Of a stretch of DNA of 5,638 bases, positions 1 to 4,828 are shown one piece after another. The stretch covers positions 1 through 5,638 of the forward strand of contig JAZNJH010000021.1 of NCBI GenBank assembly GCA_045577925.1, in the 5' to 3' direction. The notes below the pieces were generated by a model. The model saw nothing but the letters and a program-made list of their open reading frames with translations, was not told where the DNA came from and searched no databases. The DNA comes from UBA4717 sp045577925 (lineage in GTDB: Bacteria > Bacillota > Clostridia > Oscillospirales > CAG-272). Both the position numbers and the translations under genes were made by a program. The stretch's first letter is position 1. Every line of letters starts with the position of its first letter.

Positions 1-418
1 CGTATCCCTCACGTTCCAAGTCAAAAACCGTTTTGTCGAGCCCCATACCGACAAATCCGGCAACATTCTCCCCAAGCACCCAAGAGGGGTGCAGTTCGGA
101 AATAACTCTTGCCATTTCAGGCCAGAGGTAACGAATATCGGCAAAACCCTTTTGGGCTCCTGCTGTTGAGAACGGTTGACAAGGAAATCCGCCGCTGATG
201 AGTGTAACTGTTTTTCTTCCTGTTCTCTCATAAAATACCTCCTTGTTAAGAGTTGTAATATCACGAAAGCGGGGCACATTCGGCCACCGCTTTTCTAATA
301 TTGATGTTGGGAAGTCTGCCCATTCGCATTGGCAGACTGTTTCAAATCCCGCTGCTTCTGCTGCAATATCAATTCCGCCAATCCCGGAAAATAAACTTAA
401 ATGTGTTAGTTCTTTCAC
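1..418 (-). CDS. DNA (cytosine-5-)-methyltransferase, N-terminal part (runs off window)
   Basis: This gene encodes the N-terminal 139 residues of a C5-cytosine DNA methyltransferase, which transfers a methyl group from S-adenosylmethionine to cytosine in a specific duplex site. Visible motifs are motif I for cofactor binding (LFSGIGGIDIA, about residues 9-19), the motif IV catalytic loop GGFPCQPFS (76-84, nucleophile Cys80) and motif VI GENV (116-119). The target-recognition region and later motifs lie beyond base 1. The start is GTG at 418-416: two in-frame TGA codons lie just upstream, and the protein begins VKELTHLSLFSGIGG, the expected distance before motif I. The GTG overlaps the stop of the preceding small gene (GTGA), and only a weak AGGG lies upstream, so translation is probably coupled. 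Within a conjugative operon it may protect transferred DNA from host restriction, which is inference. No partner endonuclease is visible. The family is certain; the sequence specificity is unknown. Confidence 0.95.
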   Translation of the reverse strand, partial: MKELTHLSLFSGIGGIDIAAEAAGFETVCQCEWADFPTSILEKRWPNVPRFRDITTLNKEVFYERTGRKTVTLISGGFPCQPFSTAGAQKGFADIRYLWPEMARVISELHPSWVLGENVAGFVGMGLDKTVFDLEREGY

Positions 419-513
419 TTTTCATCACGCCCTGAAACTTGCATAACACACATAACAGCAACGCCAAATAAGGCGCCACCCGCAAAAAGTAGGCTACCTA
501 TAACAAATTTCAT
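415..513 (-). CDS. Small single-helix membrane protein, DUF3789-like (32 aa)
   Basis: This short ORF encodes 32 residues beginning MKFVIGSLLFAGGALFG and ending in the charged tail GRDEK. Residues 3-25 form one hydrophobic, glycine- and alanine-rich segment long enough to span the membrane, followed by MQVSGRDEK. The pattern, with a helix ending in VMCVMQVSG, resembles the DUF3789 family of very short proteins found in Firmicutes conjugative elements; I base this on memory of the family, not a search. Its ATG lies one base after the VirB4 stop (TAA-t-ATG), with AAGGGGGA at 522-529 eight bases upstream, inside the last VirB4 codons. Its TGA overlaps the GTG of the methyltransferase. A good ribosome binding site and tight coupling on both sides argue that it is translated. 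The function is unknown; it could act as a membrane accessory of the channel or simply carry ribosomes to the methyltransferase start. Confidence 0.75.
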   Translation of the reverse strand: MKFVIGSLLFAGGALFGVAVMCVMQVSGRDEK

Positions 514-514
514 A

Positions 515-3355
515 TTATAAATCCCCCTTAACTTCTTCCGGTTTTGTTGTCATATATCGGTAAAGCTCAAGATGTTTCGGGAAACGGTCAACAAACGGAA
601 TAATAACATTACCATAGAACAAGAGGCCTTCGCCCTCGTTACTCTGTGTTACATAGGAAAGCTGATTTGCTGAAATTCCAAGCTGCTTTGCAAGTATTTC
701 ACGGTCTCCGCCTGCCTGATTGAGCATATAGATAAAATCAGAGTTCTCGAAGATGTTTTCAATCTCACGGGAAGATAAAAGGTCTTTGACATTCTGCGTT
801 ATACCTGTCGGAATACCGCCCCATTTACGAAAGCGTTTCCAAATCTCAATAGAGTACGCCGCTGTCTGTTCCTCTTTTAAAAGCAAGTGAAATTCGTCTA
901 TATAATACCTTGTGGATTTATGCTCCGCACGGTTTAATGTTACACGATTCCAAACTTGGTCTTGAACAATAAGCATACCGATTTTTTTAAGCTGCTTTCC
1001 GAGCTCCTTAATATCAAAACATATCAGTCTGTTATTCATATCAACGTTGGTACGGTGATTGAATACATTTAATGAGCCGTGAACATACAGCTCCAACGCT
1101 GAGGCAATACGCTTTGCTTCAAGCTCCGGCATTGAATTAAGCTCATTGAATAAATCTTCCAAAATAGGCATATTGGAAGGCTCCGGGTTAAGTAAGTACG
1201 GTCTGTAAACATTTCGTACCGCTTTGTCAATTACACTTTTTTCAATCGGCTCCAATCCGTTCTTGCCGCCGACTATGAGCTCACAGAGAGAAAGAATGAA
1301 ATCCGACTTTAACATTACAGGGTTTTCTTCCTCCGAGTAGTTAAGGTTTATATCCATAGGATTGATGTAATTACGGGAGTTTGGCGCAATCTTAATTACC
1401 TGTCCGTTTAACTTTGATACAAGCGGATAATATTCTGCTTCCGGATCGCAGATGATAATATCATCATGCGTAACTAAAAAACAGTTTGTAATCTCACGCT
1501 TTGCGCTGAAAGATTTACCGCTGTTATGAACGACAACACCGTTTGCCAAAAGAAAGTTATAATACTTTGGAACGGTCATATCATAAACATTGATTTTTTC
1601 CTCCAGCTTTACAAGCTCAACCTTTGTTACGGTGTTTCCGCCATAAAGAACAGCACCCGGTTTTATCTCTGCTGCTGCAACATAGTTTTCATCAGCACAC
1701 AGCAAAAGGTGTGTATCGGTGAGAGAAACAGAAGTCCCGTCTGAAAAATCAATCTTGTATAGTTCGTCAGTCTGCTTTTCAATGCGAATATCTTTCGCCT
1801 TTGAATGTACTAACTTTTTCTGTACCTCGTCATAGGAATATGTGTCAATCTCCTTAACGCCCTTATCAAAAAGGCTGCCTATTTTCTCTATAACACCATC
1901 TTTCAAAATAAGTTCGGTATCATAGGCAAGACAGCCCGGTGTGCCGAGTATAAGCCCGTTTGGATTTTTGAGCTTCTTTCGGTCAACCATTATCATATTA
2001 TTTGAAAGAGCATTAAGCCCATAATAGAGAGCTTCGTTTCCTGTCTGAAAAAGCTCCTGCGTGGTAAACGGAACAAAAATTGCCGTTGATGATGTTGTCA
2101 TACCTCTTTGAATTTCAATCTGATTTATACCAATGGGAACAGAGGACATTAAGCCCTGTTCCTGCTGAAAATCAAGAGGTTTTAATGCACAGTTATATTT
2201 CTGTGCAATACCCTGTGCTGCAAATACTGCATTAGCAAGAGCCCTTTTGTTTTTTGCAGTATTCATAACAAGTACAGTAATTAAAAACATTCTTTCATTA
2301 CGGCCCTGTAACTGCTCCAAAAGGTTTTTAGCATCAACACCGAATGTAGCAAGGTCTGACGGAATAATATCCATATCGTAACCGCTGCGTACAGCTTTTT
2401 TCTGTTCCTCAATCTTCATTTTGTCGAGGTCGGTAATCTTACGCTTTACCATTTTGATAGCTTCCGACTGGTCTATACTCTTGATGTGAAGATTTACCGC
2501 AATCGGTGTATCGAGGTCAAGAAAATCCTTTAACATACTGTCGGTAAGCTCCGGCGCAATTATCTGAACAAAAGAAACCTGCCCTAAATTGCTGCCGCAC
2601 TTAAACGTTCTGCTGTCTCTGAAATCAAAGGAAGTCGGCGCAATAAAGTCTTTTGTAGAAAGTCCCGTCTTATGCACCAAATCCCAATTAAAGCGGAATT
2701 TCTCATTTGTGCCCTCATTGAAAGAGCCGTGAAGAAGCTCCAAGCGTTCCAGCCCGGAAAGAGGTTTTGCGGAAACTCCGAGAGCTTTGAAATTTCCCAA
2801 AATATCCGCTTCAATACGTTCCAGCTTTTGCTTTGCAGCCTTAATGTCGTCTGCTTCAATACCAAAGGTAATAAACTTGCGCTTGATAAGTCCGTTATTG
2901 CCTTTTGCAATCTGTTCTTTCAACATCTGCATATACTCTGTACGGATAGCGTCAAATTCGTCCTCCTGTTTAGGTATCTCAATCATTTTCTGATATTCTT
3001 CCATATCTACATTCTGATTGAGGAAAGATAGCTGAACGGAAATTGAATGGTCGAAATAATTAAGAAAATCGCAGTAATTTTCAAAAATTTCGTTTTTGTC
3101 CTCGTTCCTTGCAAGCTGATAATTTATGTCAAAGAATTGCAACGTCTTTGTGAAAAACTTATCCGTAACACGACAAACACCGTCCGGGTACATTGCCTTA
3201 TAGCAAATTGTCTGTTGCGCGCTCATAGCAATTTTGCCTTGCATTTTCGCTTTTTTCACAGCTTCCGCAATCTGCTTTTTCTGACTTCGGGAAAGTGGTT
3301 TATCTGCCGGAATTTTTCGTTTTTGCTTTTTTGATTTTGTCTTTGCGTCCTGCAA
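515..3355 (-). CDS. VirB4-like conjugal transfer ATPase (CD1110-type) carrying an intein
   Basis: This is the VirB4-type ATPase that powers assembly and DNA transfer at the cytoplasmic face of the type IV secretion channel. The precursor has 946 residues; without the 137-residue intein (475-611) the product has 809, close to the usual size of these Clostridia-element proteins. The lysine-rich N-terminus is followed by the family stretch AQQTICYKAMYPDGVCRV (46-63). The P-loop reads GTPG (471-474), then intein, then SGKS (612-615). After it come IICDPEAEY (634-642), Walker B RYYIDEFHLLL (816-826, Asp820 and Glu821) and the GITQNVKDLLSSRE motif (851-864). The start is TTG at 3355-3353: AAGGAGGT lies exactly eight bases upstream, and the next Met (38) would lose the basic N-terminus. 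The gene overlaps prgI by 56 bases. The 32-aa gene follows after one base. The host frame is open throughout, so the only interruption is the intein. Confidence 0.96.
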   Translation of the reverse strand: MQDAKTKSKKQKRKIPADKPLSRSQKKQIAEAVKKAKMQGKIAMSAQQTICYKAMYPDGVCRVTDKFFTKTLQFFDINYQLARNEDKNEIFENYCDFLNYFDHSISVQLSFLNQNVDMEEYQKMIEIPKQEDEFDAIRTEYMQMLKEQIAKGNNGLIKRKFITFGIEADDIKAAKQKLERIEADILGNFKALGVSAKPLSGLERLELLHGSFNEGTNEKFRFNWDLVHKTGLSTKDFIAPTSFDFRDSRTFKCGSNLGQVSFVQIIAPELTDSMLKDFLDLDTPIAVNLHIKSIDQSEAIKMVKRKITDLDKMKIEEQKKAVRSGYDMDIIPSDLATFGVDAKNLLEQLQGRNERMFLITVLVMNTAKNKRALANAVFAAQGIAQKYNCALKPLDFQQEQGLMSSVPIGINQIEIQRGMTTSSTAIFVPFTTQELFQTGNEALYYGLNALSNNMIMVDRKKLKNPNGLILGTPGCLAYDTELILKDGVIEKIGSLFDKGVKEIDTYSYDEVQKKLVHSKAKDIRIEKQTDELYKIDFSDGTSVSLTDTHLLLCADENYVAAAEIKPGAVLYGGNTVTKVELVKLEEKINVYDMTVPKYYNFLLANGVVVHNSGKSFSAKREITNCFLVTHDDIIICDPEAEYYPLVSKLNGQVIKIAPNSRNYINPMDINLNYSEEENPVMLKSDFILSLCELIVGGKNGLEPIEKSVIDKAVRNVYRPYLLNPEPSNMPILEDLFNELNSMPELEAKRIASALELYVHGSLNVFNHRTNVDMNNRLICFDIKELGKQLKKIGMLIVQDQVWNRVTLNRAEHKSTRYYIDEFHLLLKEEQTAAYSIEIWKRFRKWGGIPTGITQNVKDLLSSREIENIFENSDFIYMLNQAGGDREILAKQLGISANQLSYVTQSNEGEGLLFYGNVIIPFVDRFPKHLELYRYMTTKPEEVKGDL
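522..529 (-). promoter_or_regulatory. Ribosome binding site of the 32-aa gene
   Basis: AAGGGGGA lies eight bases before the ATG at 513 and overlaps the final VirB4 codons (Gly-Asp-Leu-stop). It supports the reality of the very short downstream gene. Confidence 0.7.
1523..1933 (-). other. Mini-intein (137 aa, no endonuclease) in the VirB4 Walker A motif
   Basis: This is an in-frame protein intron of the Hint fold, expected to excise itself from the VirB4 precursor and join the flanks. It begins CLAYDTELIL (block A; Cys1 is host residue 475). Block B is DGTSVSLTDTH, with the TxxH at intein positions 72-75 (bases 1709-1720). Block F is NVYDMTVPKYYNF, with Asp118, and block G is VVVHN, with penultimate His136 and terminal Asn137. 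The next host residue is Ser612, a legal +1 nucleophile. Its length and the spacing of its 23-residue C-terminal part match the DnaE mini-intein of Nostoc punctiforme, as I recall that sequence. No LAGLIDADG endonuclease fits in this length. The position normally holding block F His is Tyr125 (TAT at 1561-1559). GC is about 39% against about 40% in the adjoining ATPase codons, by hand count, so there is no compositional sign of recent arrival. Activity is inferred, not shown. Confidence 0.95.
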
Positions 3356-3707
3356 TCTTTTCTACCTCCTTATCTAAAATACTTTGTTTCATCATAGCCG
3401 AATAGATATTTTCCGTTCGGTACGGTCTGACTTTCGGCCTTATAAATCGTGCGTTTATATACTGCTTCAATACCTTTTCAAGCGGCTGTCCGTTTTTCTC
3501 ATACATAGCAAAGAGGAAGAACGGAAGCGCTGCTACAATTAAGAGCATACACGCGCCACTGGTGCCGAGAACATTTCTTGTGAGAAAGTAAACTCCGACA
3601 CCGGCTACTGCCGCAAGTGAAAAGCATATAAGCTGCCGTTTCGTAAGGTTAAACGCAACCTTTGATTTTACCGTAGTTAAGTCTTTGGGTACGGGTACAT
3701 AAGGCAT
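3300..3707 (-). CDS. PrgI-family conjugation membrane protein
   Basis: This 135-residue protein has the PrgI-family layout: a short N-terminus MPYVPVPKDLTTVKSKV, a basic segment LTKRQL, two membrane helices (about 25-43 and 50-68) and a cytoplasmic tail. The tail contains the family-typical EKVLKQYINARFI and RPYRTENIY segments. PrgI-family proteins are encoded directly before VirB4 in Gram-positive conjugation modules and are regarded as VirB3-like channel components; the order here agrees. The ATG at 3707 has AAAGGAGGA (3717-3725) nine bases upstream. The tail is strongly basic (KDKIKKAKTK) and its last 56 bases also encode the start of the VirB4-like ATPase in another frame, so both proteins have lysine-rich ends from the same bases. 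Confidence in the family is high; the exact role in the channel is inferred from homologous systems. Confidence 0.92.
   Translation of the reverse strand: MPYVPVPKDLTTVKSKVAFNLTKRQLICFSLAAVAGVGVYFLTRNVLGTSGACMLLIVAALPFFLFAMYEKNGQPLEKVLKQYINARFIRPKVRPYRTENIYSAMMKQSILDKEVEKIAGRKDKIKKAKTKNSGR
3364..3371 (-). promoter_or_regulatory. Ribosome binding site of virB4-like gene, inside prgI
   Basis: AAGGAGGT, a near-perfect anti-16S match, lies eight bases before the TTG at 3355. It is embedded in the prgI codons for Lys-Glu-Val. It decides the otherwise doubtful TTG start of the ATPase. Confidence 0.85.
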
Positions 3708-3716
3708 TGTTAAAAA

Positions 3717-3725
3717 TCCTCCTTT
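3717..3725 (-). promoter_or_regulatory. Ribosome binding site of the PrgI-family gene
   Basis: AAAGGAGGA lies nine bases before the ATG at 3707, in the 20-base gap after the VirB6-like gene. This gap is the largest non-coding stretch in the window, and I see no promoter or hairpin in it. Confidence 0.8.
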
Positions 3726-3727
3726 CC

Positions 3728-4597
3728 TTAATGAGCATTGAATATTGATTTTGATATGCTTCCTGTCTTAAAGAGAGTAAAGCAAAGTACAACGGTATAT
3801 GCCGCAATAGAAAATATGGTTGAATGAATATCACTTGTTGCCGTGAAGCTGTTGACAAGTGCCGCATATATTCCAACGCATACCATAATAAAGAAGCCCT
3901 GAAATGCGAGAGCAACAAGCCCCCTCAAATAGTTGCTTCCGACTTGGCCCCATTCACGATTTGCCATTGTCGCAAACGGGATAGCTCCGACAGAGCTATA
4001 TAAATAAATTTCAATCATTCTGCCGAATATAACGACGGTGATACATACAGACAGAATTTTCATACACAGGCTGACGAGAGCAGTTTCCAGCATAAGTAAG
4101 AACAGTTCGCCCGTTCCCATTGCTTCAAGTGTTGGCCGTAAGTTCGTAAGAGCAGAGGAAATGTTAATATTTGTATTTCCCGCAATAACTCCGGCGCTGT
4201 TTGAAACAATATGCTGTCCGACATCAAATACCGCCATAATAAGGTTAAATGTGTTGCTGACAATAAGTACAGCAACACACGCCTTGAAAAAGTATTTGAA
4301 GAACATAAACGTGTCAACGTCGTGCATATTGTTTTTGTCTATAATCATACTGATTAGCTCATAGCATAAGACAAAGGTAATAATAAGCCCCGCAATCGGG
4401 ACAATAACAGAGTTTGAAAGGTTTTCGATAATTGAAAAGACACTGCTGTTCCATTGCTGCGGCGTCTTGCCAACCTCTGTTGCTATCGTCCCGACTTTTT
4501 GGTTTACGTCATTGAACATAGTCGATAAACTACCCTCGATAAGAGAGATTAGAAAATCATTTATCGCCTGCGTGATTTTATCAAAAATGCTATCCAA
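3728..4597 (-). CDS. VirB6/TrbL-like conjugal transfer channel protein (CD1112-type)
   Basis: This polytopic inner-membrane protein of 289 residues is expected to form part of the DNA translocation channel. An amphipathic N-terminal region (1-50) is followed by hydrophobic segments at about 62-86, 98-124, 163-195, 226-250 and 258-277. Recognisable family stretches are KTPQQWNSSVFSII (44-57), HDVDTFMFFKYFFK (92-105), GRMIEIYLYSSVGAIPFATM (192-211), ANREWGQVGSNYL (212-224) and the C-terminal FTLFKTGSISKSIFNAH. The start is TTG at 4597-4595. A TAG sits immediately before it in frame, and the next Met is residue 27, which would drop conserved sequence. Only a weak AGGA (4610-4613), 12 bases away, serves as ribosome binding site, so translation probably restarts after the Maff2 stop. 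The family call is firm; the helix count is by eye. Confidence 0.94.
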   Translation of the reverse strand: MDSIFDKITQAINDFLISLIEGSLSTMFNDVNQKVGTIATEVGKTPQQWNSSVFSIIENLSNSVIVPIAGLIITFVLCYELISMIIDKNNMHDVDTFMFFKYFFKACVAVLIVSNTFNLIMAVFDVGQHIVSNSAGVIAGNTNINISSALTNLRPTLEAMGTGELFLLMLETALVSLCMKILSVCITVVIFGRMIEIYLYSSVGAIPFATMANREWGQVGSNYLRGLVALAFQGFFIMVCVGIYAALVNSFTATSDIHSTIFSIAAYTVVLCFTLFKTGSISKSIFNAH

Positions 4598-4600
4598 CTA

Positions 4601-4813
4601 TTAAAACAGTCCTGACAGCAAGGGTACAAGGGTTGTACCAATAACTACGACGCCGCCGCCCGCCATAAGCTGCTTGATACCCTGTGATTTTGCACCGGGG
4701 TTATCGTTTCCGTAACCCTCCATAAGATTTATGCCGCCCCATACACACAGACCGGCTCCGAGTGCAATTACAAGTGTCTGCAATACTGTGATTGCCTGTT
4801 GAAAAAATGCCAT
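4601..4813 (-). CDS. Maff2-family small mobile-element membrane protein
   Basis: This 70-residue protein starts with MAFFQQAITVLQTLV, and the family is named for that start. It continues with ALGAGLCVWGGINLMEGYG, the highly conserved DNPGAKSQGIKQLMAGGG (about 37-54) and a final hydrophobic stretch ending LVPLLSGLF. Two membrane helices (about 8-30 and 50-69) flank a short polar loop. Maff2 genes sit between the VirD4-like and VirB6-like genes in Tn1549-type elements, as here. Size and topology resemble small VirB2-like pilin or channel subunits, but that role is inference. A strong AAGGAGGA (4821-4828) lies seven bases before the ATG. The gene ends TAA, followed by TAG and the TTG of the next gene. 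Confidence 0.93.
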   Translation of the reverse strand: MAFFQQAITVLQTLVIALGAGLCVWGGINLMEGYGNDNPGAKSQGIKQLMAGGGVVVIGTTLVPLLSGLF

Positions 4814-4820
4814 AAATAAA

Positions 4821-4828
4821 TCCTCCTT
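4821..4828 (-). promoter_or_regulatory. Ribosome binding site of the Maff2 gene
   Basis: AAGGAGGA lies seven bases before the ATG at 4813, in the 15-base gap directly after the stop codon of the coupling ATPase. A strong site is consistent with high production of this small protein relative to its neighbours. Confidence 0.8.

Noticed and set aside
243..446. Plus-strand ORF of 67 codons
   Set aside because: It lies mostly antisense to the methyltransferase, whose motifs I and IV are unmistakable; it has no recognisable domain.
1526..1744. Plus-strand ORF of 72 codons antisense to the intein, considered as a possible nested gene
   Set aside because: It mirrors the intein codons, shows no family motif and has no clear ribosome site; the sense frame explains the sequence.
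1523..1933. A group I or II intron, or an insertion sequence, interrupting VirB4
   Set aside because: The inserted segment is fully open in the host frame, has intein blocks at both ends, and lacks terminal repeats, a transposase or a maturase.
2584..2910. Minus-strand ORF of 108 codons within VirB4
   Set aside because: It is an alternative frame of the conserved VirB4 N-terminal domain with no recognisable motif.
2672..3334. Three plus-strand ORFs (68-119 codons) antisense to VirB4
   Set aside because: They are shadows of the VirB4 frame, with hydrophobic low-complexity translations typical of antisense of lysine- and glutamate-rich coding sequence.
3649..3918. Minus-strand ORF of 89 codons across the VirB6/PrgI junction
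   Set aside because: It overlaps the conserved C-terminus of the VirB6-like protein and the start of PrgI in another frame; both of those have strong family support.
4038..4364. ORFs on both strands within the VirB6-like gene
   Set aside because: They are out of frame with the conserved membrane protein and have no motif.
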